Source: Thermococcus sp. (lineage in GTDB: Archaea; Methanobacteriota_B; Thermococci; Thermococcales; Thermococcaceae). From it: a stretch of 8,491 nucleotides of DNA. The DNA is taken from NCBI GenBank assembly GCA_027035445.1, contig JALVUT010000260.1, positions 1 through 8,491 on the forward strand, written 5' to 3'. This document shows positions 1 through 6,833 of the stretch, piece by piece. The translations under genes were made by a program, and so were the position numbers. The notes below the pieces were generated by a model that saw only the letters and a program-made list of their open reading frames with translations, was not told where the DNA came from and made no database searches. Every line of letters begins with the position of its first letter. Position 1 is the stretch's first letter.

Positions 1-277
1 TCTCCCTTCCAAGGTTTACATCGAGGGTTGGCTCGCCGTCCGGAACGAAGGTTATGTAGTCTATCCTCTCGTCTCTCTCCCTGGCCTCCTCGACCTTCTC
101 CCTAACCTCCCTGAAAATCGTCTCCGGTTCGTAGAAGGGCTTCCTCTCGATTTCCATCCTCAGCGTCTTTCCGATCTGGCAGTAAACGCATGCGTAGGTG
201 CAGACCTTATCGGGAATGTTGTTCACTCCAAGGCTTTTACCGAGTCTCCTCGACGGAACGGGTCCGAAGGCTATCAT
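1..277 (-). CDS. Radical SAM protein, N-terminal part (runs off the left edge)
   Basis: Ninety-two N-terminal codons are present. The protein begins MIAFGPVPSRRLGKSLGVNN, a start typical of a family of archaeal and bacterial radical SAM proteins. The cluster-binding motif C-x3-C-x2-C is at C26, C30 and C33 (CTYACVYC), and these cysteines should bind the [4Fe-4S] cluster that cleaves S-adenosylmethionine. A second conserved patch, ITFVPDGEPTLD, lies near residues 74-85 and corresponds to the GEPT-type motif of the radical SAM barrel. The substrate cannot be told from this fragment. Start: ATG at 277 is preceded by GGTGGT as a ribosome binding site and by a TATA-like box about 33 bases upstream, so a short leader is expected. 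The gene is divergent from the aspartate decarboxylase gene, with 89 bases between the two starts. The superfamily call is firm; a specific function is not claimed. Confidence 0.9.
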   Translation of the reverse strand, partial: MIAFGPVPSRRLGKSLGVNNIPDKVCTYACVYCQIGKTLRMEIERKPFYEPETIFREVREKVEEARERDERIDYITFVPDGEPTLDVNLGRE

Positions 278-278
278 A

Positions 279-315
279 CCACCACCGGATTAGGTTGCCC
301 TAAAAGCGTATAAGA
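279..315 (-). promoter_or_regulatory. Promoter and ribosome binding site of the radical SAM gene
   Basis: Read on the minus strand, a TATA-like box TCTTATAC occupies 308-315. A start about 26 bases downstream would fall near 284. GGTGGT-rich sequence at 279-286 lies immediately before the ATG at 277 and can serve as the ribosome binding site. The transcript would have a leader of only a few bases, which is usual in Thermococcales. Confidence 0.5.
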
Positions 316-320
316 TTTTG

Positions 321-360
321 GGACACCTTTATATTGAGCAGGTTGGAATTAAAACGGGTG
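321..360 (+). promoter_or_regulatory. Promoter and ribosome binding site of the aspartate decarboxylase gene
   Basis: TTTATATT at 328-335 is a good archaeal TATA box. The expected start, about 25 bases downstream, is near 356-358. GGGTG at 356-360 can act as the ribosome binding site, six bases before ATG 367. A possible in-frame TTG at 334 lies inside the TATA box and so cannot be the start. A GTG at 358 is in frame but would sit at or next to the transcription start. Confidence 0.6.
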
Positions 361-366
361 CCCAAA

Positions 367-2001
367 ATGGGAGAGGATAGTAGTGATAAAAACGTCCTTG
401 GGAACCTTAAGAGGCTCGATGAGTTGAGTCCTTTTGAGTTTAAGGATCTTCTTATAAACCTTGCAGGAAGGAAGTCTGAGAGGGTTATGCTGAATGCCGG
501 CAGGGGAAACCCGAACTTTCTGGCTCTGGAGCCGAGATACGCGTACCTGCAGCTGGGGAAGTTCGCGCTTAGTGAGGCCGAGAGGCACTTCGGGTACATG
601 GGAGATCTCATCGGGGGCCACTGTGAGAGAGAGGGTATAGAGGCGCGCTTCGAGATATTCGTGAGGAATCATTGGAGTGAGAGAGGAACGAGGTTTCTGA
701 ACTCCGCGGTAAGTTACGTGAGGGATTATCTCGGCCTCTCCGCCGGTGAGTTCCTCCATGAGATGGTTCAGGGCTACCTTGGATGTGACTACCCCTCACC
801 ACCAAGGATGCTCAGGATAAGCGAGAAGATCGTCGCGAGGTACCTCCTCAAGGAGATGGGTGCCGGTTACGATCTTGGATACTCCCTAGCCGATGAGACT
901 CGGCTCTTCGCGGTGGAGGGCGGGACCGCGGCGATGGCCTACCTCTTCGAGTCTCTCAGTGCCAACCATGTCCTAAACCCCGGCGATAGGATAGCCCTGG
1001 CCGTCCCAATATTCAGTCCCTACCTCGAGATTCCAAAGCTCGACACCTACCGCCTGGAGATAGTTGAGATCAGGGCCGATCCGGAGTTCAACTACCAGAT
1101 TCCGGAGAAAGAGCTTGAAAAGCTCCGCGACCCTGAGGTGAAGGCCCTCTTCCTCGTCAACCCCGGAAACCCGACCTCGGTCAAGTTCGATGGGGATACG
1201 CTGAATTGGATCAAACGGCTGGTTGAGGAAGATAGGCCGGATCTTATTATCATCACCGATGACGTTTATGCGACCTTCGTGGACGGTTTCAAGTCGCTCT
1301 ACGCCCTCCTGCCCCACAACACGATACTTGTCTACTCATTCTCCAAGTACTTCGGGGCCACCGGCTGGCGTCTCGGCGTGATAGCTCTCCACAGGGATAA
1401 CATCGTGGACAGACTGATCAGGGAGCTGCCTGAGGAAGTTCAGAAGGAACTTGACGGGAGATACGCCCCGATAACGCCGAACCCGAGGGAGCTGAAGTTC
1501 ATGGACAGGCTCGTTGCGGACAGCAGGAACGTTGCCCTGAGGCACACGGCTGGCCTCTCAACGCCGCAACAGGTTCAGATGGTCCTCTTCGCGCTCTACG
1601 CCCTGATGGACGAGGAGGCGCACTACAAGAAGGCCGTGAAGAGAATCCTTAGGCGCCGTTACGAGGCCCTCTACCGCGGCCTTGGAATTGAACCCCAGGA
1701 GAACCTGAACTACGCCTACTACTACACCCTTCTCGACACGGAGGAGCTCGCGGAGAGACTTTATGGAAGGGAGTTCGCGGAGTGGTTTATGGAGAACTTC
1801 CCGCCCGAGGAGTTCATAATAAGGCTCGCAAAGGAGGCGGGAGTTGTTCTCCTGCCAGGGAAGGGCTTCGACGTGCCGCATCCCTCGGCCAGGGTTTCGC
1901 TGGCAAACCTGAGGGAGGTGGACTATCTCACCATAGGGAGAACTATAAGGCGCATTCTCGACGAGTACTACAAGGAGTTTGTTTCGGAGGGGGAGGGTTG
2001 A
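367..2001 (+). CDS. aspD: Aspartate 4-decarboxylase / aspartate aminotransferase (PLP fold type I)
   Basis: This 544-residue pyridoxal-phosphate enzyme of fold type I is probably bifunctional. It would decarboxylate L-aspartate at C4 to give L-alanine and CO2 and also transaminate aspartate with 2-oxoglutarate, in the cytoplasm. Landmarks: NAGRGNPNFLALEPR near residue 48, a long family-specific N-terminal region (AVSYVRDYLGL, then a LGCDYP segment), NPGNPTS with the cofactor-contacting N268, the D298-x2-Y301 pair in DDVY, the Schiff-base lysine K327 in SFSKYFGATGWRLG, and a carboxylate-binding arginine, probably R509 in SARVSLANL. The length is near the roughly 530 residues usual for aspartate 4-decarboxylases and well above the roughly 400 of plain aspartate aminotransferases, which is the main reason for the call. 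ATG 367 is chosen from the promoter geometry. The gene stands alone. Which activity dominates cannot be read from sequence, and another aminotransferase specificity is possible. Confidence 0.8.
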   Translation: MGEDSSDKNVLGNLKRLDELSPFEFKDLLINLAGRKSERVMLNAGRGNPNFLALEPRYAYLQLGKFALSEAERHFGYMGDLIGGHCEREGIEARFEIFVRNHWSERGTRFLNSAVSYVRDYLGLSAGEFLHEMVQGYLGCDYPSPPRMLRISEKIVARYLLKEMGAGYDLGYSLADETRLFAVEGGTAAMAYLFESLSANHVLNPGDRIALAVPIFSPYLEIPKLDTYRLEIVEIRADPEFNYQIPEKELEKLRDPEVKALFLVNPGNPTSVKFDGDTLNWIKRLVEEDRPDLIIITDDVYATFVDGFKSLYALLPHNTILVYSFSKYFGATGWRLGVIALHRDNIVDRLIRELPEEVQKELDGRYAPITPNPRELKFMDRLVADSRNVALRHTAGLSTPQQVQMVLFALYALMDEEAHYKKAVKRILRRRYEALYRGLGIEPQENLNYAYYYTLLDTEELAERLYGREFAEWFMENFPPEEFIIRLAKEAGVVLLPGKGFDVPHPSARVSLANLREVDYLTIGRTIRRILDEYYKEFVSEGEG

Positions 2002-2104
2002 GGCTTTTGCTCTCCATTCCCGTTGGTTTAAACACAACATGCCGACCCCGCCCATTACAACCGCCGCTGTATTTTTCAGATGCATGTGAGCGATAATCCG
2101 CAGA

Positions 2105-2311
2105 CATGGCCATCGCAAGGGCCGTGGTGGACACAACCAAGGGAACCTTTGTTGTCTCCCCCCGGGAACCTACTACTGGAGGTTCTCAAAAGATTCTCTC
2201 CATTACTCATCGCCGTTCTAGGGAAGTATGCCACGCCCATTGGATGGGGACAGGGCAGGGATTCTCACCAAAGCCAAGCCTGCCGGGACAGGCCCGACCG
2301 GCTGAGTTAGC
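2105..2311 (+). ncRNA. Candidate structured RNA, a chain of hairpins (unproven)
   Basis: Non-overlapping hairpins follow one another. (1) 2105-2111 pairs with 2120-2126 (7 bp including one G-U, 8-base loop). (2) 2129-2142 pairs with 2146-2159 (GGA, ACAAC and AAGG blocks separated by single mismatches, loop GAA). (3) 2164-2171 pairs with 2180-2187 (8 bp including one G-U). (4) 2229-2232 plus 2236-2240 pairs with 2244-2248 plus 2254-2257 around an internal loop. (5) GCCTG 2278-2282 pairs with CAGGC 2289-2293. (6) GCT 2301-2303 pairs with AGC 2309-2311, just before TTTTT. A TATA-like box at 2025-2033 could start a transcript near 2056. I see no RNase P, SRP, clear C/D-box or H/ACA signature. The strand is uncertain because hairpins read on both strands; plus is preferred for the candidate promoter and closing T-run. 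Confidence 0.3.
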
Positions 2312-2320
2312 TTTTTAGCC
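2308..2320 (+). promoter_or_regulatory. Weak TATA-like box for the helicase gene, doubling as a T-run
   Basis: TTTTTAG at 2312-2318 is centred about 27 bases before ATG 2342, so transcription would begin at or next to the ATG and give a leaderless mRNA. This agrees with the absence of a ribosome binding site in the pyrimidine-rich bases before the start. The same T-run could equally terminate a transcript coming through 2105-2311. The sequence does not decide between the two roles. Confidence 0.3.
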
Positions 2321-2341
2321 TTTCCTTCCTAACTTTTTCCC

Positions 2342-5044
2342 ATGTCCCTCTTCGAAGTCTTTAAGCCCCTAAAGTCAGAAATCGCGAGGGTTCACGTCTC
2401 CCCATCGAGCGGGGGTGAGTCCGGCGACTTCACCTTCAACAACCCCGAGATAAATGCCCTCCTCGACGAACTGGGTTTCACCCTCTACCGCCACCAGGTC
2501 GAGGCCCTGGAAAAGCTATACTCCGGAAAAAACATCGTCGTGACGACTCCAACGGCCAGCGGCAAGAGCGAGATTTTTCGCCTGGCCATCTTTGATTCCT
2601 ACCTCTCGGACCCGAGGGAGACTTACCTCCTCGTCTACCCCACGAGGGCCCTCATAAACAACCAGTTCGAGAAGTTTTCCCTCCAGAACCTCACATTCTA
2701 CCACCTGACCGGAAAGCGCATTCACGCGAGGATTCTGACGGGAGACCTCCCCTGGAGCGAGAGGAAGAACCTAGTCCGCGAGAAGCCCGGGGTTGTGTTC
2801 ACAACCCCCGATATGCTCCACTACAACATCTTGCGGAGATGGAGGGACTACGAGTGGCTTTTGAGGAACCTCCGCTACCTCGTCGTTGACGAGCTCCACA
2901 TCTACCGCGGCGTCTTCGGGAGCAACGCGGCGTGGCTCTTTAGGAGACTGCTCTTCAGGCTAAAGCGCCTCGGGGTGAAACCGCAGGTAGTAGCCCTCTC
3001 GGCGACGCTTAGAAACCCGGAGGATTTTGCCGGAAAGCTGTTCAGGCTTAAGTTTGAGGCCGTAACGAGGGCCACCAACCCCTTCCCGAAGAGGTACCTC
3101 GTCCTCTTCGAGCCAAGGAACCGCGATGGGAGGCAGCTTTTGAAGGCCACCGTTGAGAGGCTCGCAGGCGAGGGGATAAAGACCCTCGTCTTCTTCGACA
3201 GCAGAAGGGGGACTGAAAAGCTCATGCGCTTTCTCCTTACCTCATCCCTCTTTCACAGGACGAGCACCTACAAGGGAACCCTGCCAAAGAACGTCCGCTG
3301 GGGAATAGAGCGGGACTTCAGGGAGGGAAAGCTCCTCGTTCTCCTCACCACCAACGCCCTAGAGCTCGGCATCGACATTGGTGACCTCGACGCCGTCCTC
3401 AACTATGGTATCCCACCCGACGGCCTATTCTCCCTTATACAGCGCTTTGGCAGGGCGGGCAGGAAGGCCGACCGCGAGGCCCTTAACGGCATCGTCCTGA
3501 GGAGGAACGGCCTCGACTACTACTACCGGGAGCACTTTGATGAACTTGTGGAGAGGCTCGAAAAGGGGGTAATCGAGTACATGCCGGTAAAGACGGACAA
3601 CGAGCGCATAGCCAAAAAGCACATCCACTACCTGCTGACCGAGCTCGGAATCCTCGACTGGGACGAGCTGGACGGGTTTGAGAGGAAAATCGCCGAAAAG
3701 CTCGTCATTGAGCGTAAGGCCGACCTCAAGAAGAACCCCATAACCGGGAAGCTCGAGCTCCGCCTCAGGAGGCCGGCCTTCAGCTACTCCTCACTCAGAA
3801 CCGCAGGCGACGAGAGCTTCTTCCTCGTGAAGGACGAGCCGTGGATAAGGGGCAGGCTGATGGAAAAAGCATCAACGCGTGAGCTGCTCAATTTCATAAA
3901 CTGGCTCAAGCTCAGGGGCTACATCATAGAGGAGGTCGACACGGACGAGTACCATCGCTCTCTCCTGCCCGGAATGGCTTACTTTTCCAGGGGAGAGCTC
4001 TACATGGCGAAGGATCGTTTAAGCCTCGGCAACTTCCACTTCGTCTTTGCCAGAGGACTAAACCGCCTCTGGGATGTCGAGACCTTCGCCAGCAAGCGCG
4101 AGGACGTTGAAATCCTTGAGGTTAAGGAGGAGAAGTCTTATAAGGGGGTGAAGATAGGTCTCGGGAGGCTCAGGGTGAGGCACATCTATACCGGCTATGC
4201 CATCAAGGGCCTCGACACAGGCAACTACGTGGCCGAGCTGATGAAGCTCAGGGAAAAGGGAGTTCTGGAGGGTGAAATCTTCTCTCCCGCGACCGGGGAA
4301 AGGGTGGAGGAAGAGGGAGACTTCTCAATCCTGAACTGGGAGAAGTTCGCAAAGGTCGAGTTCGAAAAACCTCACGTGAGGGAGTTCGAGACAGGGGGAA
4401 TATGGCTCGTCTTTCCGGACTCGATTAGGGACGTCCCGAGTGAGGAGTTCCAAGAGTTCTTCAGGAAGGCGGCGGAGAAAGGTTATGATGAGACTGCCTT
4501 CCACCTTTACGAAACCCTTGACCGGAGGAGGATCTTCCCGCTCTACCTCGGGAGTACGAGCTTCATGATTAAGAAGAGGATAGACGATGCCCTCCAGAAG
4601 GCAGGGATAAAGGACGAAGAGCTGGCCTTCTCGATAAAGAAAGCGATCGACAGCAAGGACGGAGTTGGAAGCGCACTCCATGCGATAGAACACAACCTCA
4701 TCAAGATAGCACCGATTTTCACCTACGTCGACAGCAGGGAGCTCGGAGGCTACAGCTACGCGAGCTTTCCGGGAGAGCCCTACGTCGGAAGTCCGGTGGT
4801 CTTCATCTACGACGGCAACGAAGGGGGTGCAGGCCTCGCCGGGATCATCTACGAGAACACCGGAAAGCTCATGGAGAAGAGCCTCGAGCACCTTAAGAGT
4901 TGCTCCTGCAGGGACGGCTGCCCCGTTTGCGTCCTCTCGCCGAAGTGCGGTACCTTCAACGAGTTCCTGGACAAGTGGGCGGCAAAAAGGGTCTGGGAGC
5001 GGATTCTGGGAGAAGAAAGCGAAGAACCGGGAGTTAGAGGTTAA
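2342..5044 (+). CDS. Superfamily 2 DNA helicase, Hrq1/MrfA-like, with C-terminal DUF1998-type cysteine cluster
   Basis: This 900-residue ATP-dependent helicase is probably a 3'-5' DNA translocase acting in DNA repair, by analogy with Hrq1 and MrfA (YprA). Motifs run in order: YRHQVEAL (Q-like motif), PTASGKSE with Walker A K75, YPTRALINNQ (Ia), TTPDML (Ib), the DELH box D183-H186 (II), LSATL (III), LVFFDSRRGTE (IV), TTNALELGIDIGD (V) and QRFGRAGRK from Q367 (VI) with arginines R371 and R374. The C-terminus has IYDGNEGGAGLA followed by CSCRDGCPVC and a further cysteine (C854, C856, C860, C863, C869), matching the zinc-binding DUF1998/MrfA region. All motifs look intact. The middle third (about 390-800) is less recognisable and may hold a winged helix. 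ATG 2342 has no ribosome binding site and fits a leaderless transcript. The gene's end overlaps the convergent ATPase gene by 11 bases. Family confidence is high; the exact repair role is inferred. Confidence 0.9.
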   Translation: MSLFEVFKPLKSEIARVHVSPSSGGESGDFTFNNPEINALLDELGFTLYRHQVEALEKLYSGKNIVVTTPTASGKSEIFRLAIFDSYLSDPRETYLLVYPTRALINNQFEKFSLQNLTFYHLTGKRIHARILTGDLPWSERKNLVREKPGVVFTTPDMLHYNILRRWRDYEWLLRNLRYLVVDELHIYRGVFGSNAAWLFRRLLFRLKRLGVKPQVVALSATLRNPEDFAGKLFRLKFEAVTRATNPFPKRYLVLFEPRNRDGRQLLKATVERLAGEGIKTLVFFDSRRGTEKLMRFLLTSSLFHRTSTYKGTLPKNVRWGIERDFREGKLLVLLTTNALELGIDIGDLDAVLNYGIPPDGLFSLIQRFGRAGRKADREALNGIVLRRNGLDYYYREHFDELVERLEKGVIEYMPVKTDNERIAKKHIHYLLTELGILDWDELDGFERKIAEKLVIERKADLKKNPITGKLELRLRRPAFSYSSLRTAGDESFFLVKDEPWIRGRLMEKASTRELLNFINWLKLRGYIIEEVDTDEYHRSLLPGMAYFSRGELYMAKDRLSLGNFHFVFARGLNRLWDVETFASKREDVEILEVKEEKSYKGVKIGLGRLRVRHIYTGYAIKGLDTGNYVAELMKLREKGVLEGEIFSPATGERVEEEGDFSILNWEKFAKVEFEKPHVREFETGGIWLVFPDSIRDVPSEEFQEFFRKAAEKGYDETAFHLYETLDRRRIFPLYLGSTSFMIKKRIDDALQKAGIKDEELAFSIKKAIDSKDGVGSALHAIEHNLIKIAPIFTYVDSRELGGYSYASFPGEPYVGSPVVFIYDGNEGGAGLAGIIYENTGKLMEKSLEHLKSCSCRDGCPVCVLSPKCGTFNEFLDKWAAKRVWERILGEESEEPGVRG

Positions 5045-6161
5045 AGATTCTCACCGCCTCGCGGAGGAGTGGGTCTTCGATCCAGTACTTTCTTTCAGAG
5101 GAGCGTATGAATCCTGCCTTCTTGAGGATCTCCAGATACTTGTAGATGTGCTGAACCCTCGTTGGTGCCGTTCCAAGCGATTCCAACTGTCTGTAAACCT
5201 CCGCCCCTCTTAACGCAGTGGGGTAAGCCTCTGCCAATACCCCAAGGACGGCCACGTAGATCGGACTGCTGTAAACGTTCAGAAACGCCTTTAGATCCTT
5301 CTTCCACTCACTGAGTGCGTACTTCCTGCTTTCTTCCAAAGCAATGGGGAGAGCTTCCTCTACATTCTTTCCGCCCCGGAGGAGGTTCACTACGTTGAGG
5401 CCGTAGTACGCTATGAAGCCTGGGATTCCCCCGAGTTCTTTCACCGCCCTCAAAATCTCCAGCTCGTCCTTTACGACGATTCCATAACTTTCGAAGCCCT
5501 TCATCAGATATCCCTTCCCCTCTCCAGGAGTCCAGCGCCGGAGCGTAAAGACCTCCGCCGAGCGCATGAAGTTCGGCTTATCCGCCTCGGGGTTGAGGTA
5601 CCCCATCAGCATTCCGGGCATTGAACCTGTGAACACGAGGGAGATGTTGGGGTAGCTGTCGGTTATCTCTTGGAGAAGACTGCGAAAGTCAAGGTTCTTC
5701 AGCCTCGCCAGCACCTGGGCCTCGTCGAATATCAGGACGCCGAGTCTTGAGTTCTGGGAGAGAACCCTCACGAGGGCTGAAAAGTCTGAGGAGAACTCCT
5801 CGATGCTGGTCTTCCTGACCTCGACGCTAAGATCCCTTAGGGAAAGGGTGTAACTCTTACTGGTGGTTATAAGCTTTAGAGAAGTCCTTTTCGGCTCTAT
5901 GTCGGCTATTGAGATGCCCCTTGCCCCGAGAAAGCGGGAGAAGTTGAAGTAGATGTAGTGGTGTCCCCTTCTCTTTCTGAGCTTTTCTGCCATGACGCTG
6001 ACAACGCTCGTTTTTCCAACACGCCTCGGCCCGAGCAGGAGGGAAGCGTTTCCCCTGAGGACAGTTTCTATGAGAACGTCAACAGTTTTTCTGTGTTCAG
6101 TACCCCAGAGGCATTCCTCCCCCATAACGGGCTTGGTCGTGAAGAACTTTTTACATGCCAT
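5034..6161 (-). CDS. Archaeal-type STAND/AAA+ ATPase with C-terminal winged-helix region
   Basis: This 375-residue P-loop ATPase belongs to the archaeal ATPase (MNS/STAND-like) family that is multi-copy in Thermococcales; its cellular role is generally unknown. Walker A is GPRRVGKT at 44-51 (K50). Walker B is LIFDEAQ with D146 and E147. A sensor-like strand VFTGSMPG is at 176-183. After the nucleotide-binding domain come LGGIPGF and a helical region. From about residue 300 a winged-helix-like part contains AEVYRQLESLG and YLEILKKAGFI, ending WIEDPLLREAVRIF, the usual close of this family. The length is normal and no break is seen. Start: ATG 6161 has GGGGTG eight bases upstream and a T-rich TATA box at 6196-6206. 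The first codons, ATG GCA TGT AA, lie inside a palindromic repeat, so control at the start is likely. The winged helix makes self-regulation possible, but that is inference. It is convergent with the helicase gene, with no room for a terminator between them. Confidence 0.85.
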   Translation of the reverse strand: MACKKFFTTKPVMGEECLWGTEHRKTVDVLIETVLRGNASLLLGPRRVGKTSVVSVMAEKLRKRRGHHYIYFNFSRFLGARGISIADIEPKRTSLKLITTSKSYTLSLRDLSVEVRKTSIEEFSSDFSALVRVLSQNSRLGVLIFDEAQVLARLKNLDFRSLLQEITDSYPNISLVFTGSMPGMLMGYLNPEADKPNFMRSAEVFTLRRWTPGEGKGYLMKGFESYGIVVKDELEILRAVKELGGIPGFIAYYGLNVVNLLRGGKNVEEALPIALEESRKYALSEWKKDLKAFLNVYSSPIYVAVLGVLAEAYPTALRGAEVYRQLESLGTAPTRVQHIYKYLEILKKAGFIRSSERKYWIEDPLLREAVRIFNL

Positions 6162-6197
6162 GTAATTTACACCCCATGTAAGTTACATGGCATGTAA
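6151..6197. repeat. Three 15-bp palindromes at 16-bp period (operator-like array)
   Basis: Copy 1, TTACATGCCATGTAA, is at 6151-6165. Copy 2, TTACACCCCATGTAA, is at 6167-6181 and differs from copy 1 at two positions. Copy 3, TTACATGGCATGTAA, is at 6183-6197 and is the exact reverse complement of copy 1. Units begin exactly 16 bases apart with one base between them. Each perfect unit is a 7+1+7 palindrome, the shape expected for a symmetric dimer site. With adjoining T/A bases, 6148-6165 and 6183-6200 form a perfect 18-bp inverted repeat around a 17-base spacer. The array runs from just below the ATPase TATA box, across the likely transcription start, to the start codon, which suits repression. 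Confidence 0.9.
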
Positions 6198-6206
6198 AAA
6201 TAAAAA
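6170..6206 (-). promoter_or_regulatory. ATPase promoter and ribosome binding site
   Basis: On the minus strand TTTTTATTTTT at 6196-6206 is a T-rich TATA-like box. A start about 26 bases downstream is near 6175. GGGGTG at 6170-6175 precedes ATG 6161 by eight bases and is the likely ribosome binding site. The T-run may also help end transcription of the IMPACT-family gene, whose stop is at 6213. Confidence 0.5.
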
Positions 6207-6212
6207 CCTTTC

Positions 6213-6830
6213 TCACAGGCTCTTCATAAAGAGAGGCCTCAGTCTCACCCTTCCCTTTGTTTTCTCCATGAGAAGCTCCATGAGCGGTTCCGCTTTGCTC
6301 CTCCTCGTCTCGACGATGAACTTTACAAGCTCCCCGTATTCCTCTCCAACGACTTTTCCGCCGCCATTCTCAACGGTCTTCCTGACAGTGTGAAAGAGGT
6401 TGTAGGGAAATGTCACCTCGAAGCGCTCCGGTTCATAGACCTCCACTATCCCTGCATTTTCGATGGCCAGGCTGGCGGCATCGCTGTAGGCCTTAATCAG
6501 ACCGCCGTAGCCGAGTTTTATGCCCCCAAAGTAGCGTGTGACAACAACGACGATGTTGCTTAAGCCTTTGTTCTGGATAACCTTGAGAATCGGCTTTCCA
6601 GCGGAGCCCTTTGGCTCTCCATCGTCATCATACCTAACCGCGAAGCTCTCCCCGTCGTTGACGAGATAGGCGAAAACGTTGTGAGTCGCGTCGCTGTGGT
6701 GGGCCTTTACCTTCGATGTGAACGCCTTTGCCTCCTCCTCACTCTTGGCGGGTGAGGCGTAGCCTATGAAGACGGACCTCTTGACCACGAGCTGTGCCGT
6801 CCCTGCCCCTTTAAGCGTGAGGTATTCCAT
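6213..6830 (-). CDS. IMPACT/YigZ family protein (UPF0029)
   Basis: This 205-residue protein has the two signature blocks of the IMPACT/YigZ (UPF0029) family: DDDGEPKGSAGKPIL at about 68-82 and TRYFGGIKLGYGGLIKAYSDA at about 98-118. The remaining C-terminal 85 or so residues correspond to the small ferredoxin-like domain (DUF1949 type) seen in YigZ. The length is that of a complete bacterial/archaeal family member. Eukaryotic IMPACT inhibits the kinase Gcn2 through an extra RWD domain that is absent here. The biochemical role of the prokaryotic members is not settled; ribosome or RNA binding has been proposed. Start: ATG 6830 is preceded by GGGTGAG, which lies within the end of the upstream HAD gene. 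The stop of that gene is three bases away, so the two are co-transcribed and probably translationally coupled. Confidence 0.9.
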   Translation of the reverse strand: MEYLTLKGAGTAQLVVKRSVFIGYASPAKSEEEAKAFTSKVKAHHSDATHNVFAYLVNDGESFAVRYDDDGEPKGSAGKPILKVIQNKGLSNIVVVVTRYFGGIKLGYGGLIKAYSDAASLAIENAGIVEVYEPERFEVTFPYNLFHTVRKTVENGGGKVVGEEYGELVKFIVETRRSKAEPLMELLMEKTKGRVRLRPLFMKSL

Positions 6831-6833
6831 AGC

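Larger units (their letters stand above)
2002..2341. other. 340-base gap without a recognisable protein gene
   Basis: No convincing protein gene was found on either strand. A plus frame from ATG 2106 to 2318 is open for 70 codons, but it has no ribosome binding site and its translation (starting MAIARAVVDTTKGTF, ending PAELAF) resembles no family I know. The stretch contains several consecutive hairpins, listed under the candidate RNA. A TATA-like GGTTTAAAC is at 2025-2033. T-rich runs close it at 2312-2316 and 2334-2338. It may be a structured RNA gene, a long leader of the helicase gene, or the decayed remains of a mobile element. No direct or terminal inverted repeat marking an insertion sequence was seen. 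Confidence 0.6.

Noticed and set aside
1558..2136. A long minus-strand open frame over the end of the aspartate decarboxylase gene and the gap.
   Set aside because: Most of it is the antisense of a clearly conserved gene, and its translation shows no domain.
2105..2311. The hairpin region considered as RNase P RNA, SRP RNA, or a C/D or H/ACA guide RNA.
   Set aside because: None of the conserved cores of RNase P or SRP RNA was found. A GCGATGA on the minus strand and a CTGA on the plus strand do not form a C/D pair on one strand, and no ACA sits at the expected place after a stem.
2106..2318. A 70-residue plus-strand frame as a small protein gene.
   Set aside because: It has no ribosome binding site, no nearby TATA box at the right distance and no recognisable motif, and it covers the hairpin chain. 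It is kept only as a remote possibility in the gap description.
2002..2341. The gap considered as a degraded IS200/IS605-type (TnpB) element.
   Set aside because: I could not find a TnpB motif, the usual end hairpins or flanking repeats. The thought came only from vague similarity of translated fragments.
6148..6200. Palindromes considered as a short CRISPR array or as terminal repeats of a small mobile element.
   Set aside because: Units are 15 bp with one-base spacing, far too tight for CRISPR spacers. Nothing with gene content lies between the inverted copies. Their place over a promoter and start codon fits an operator better.
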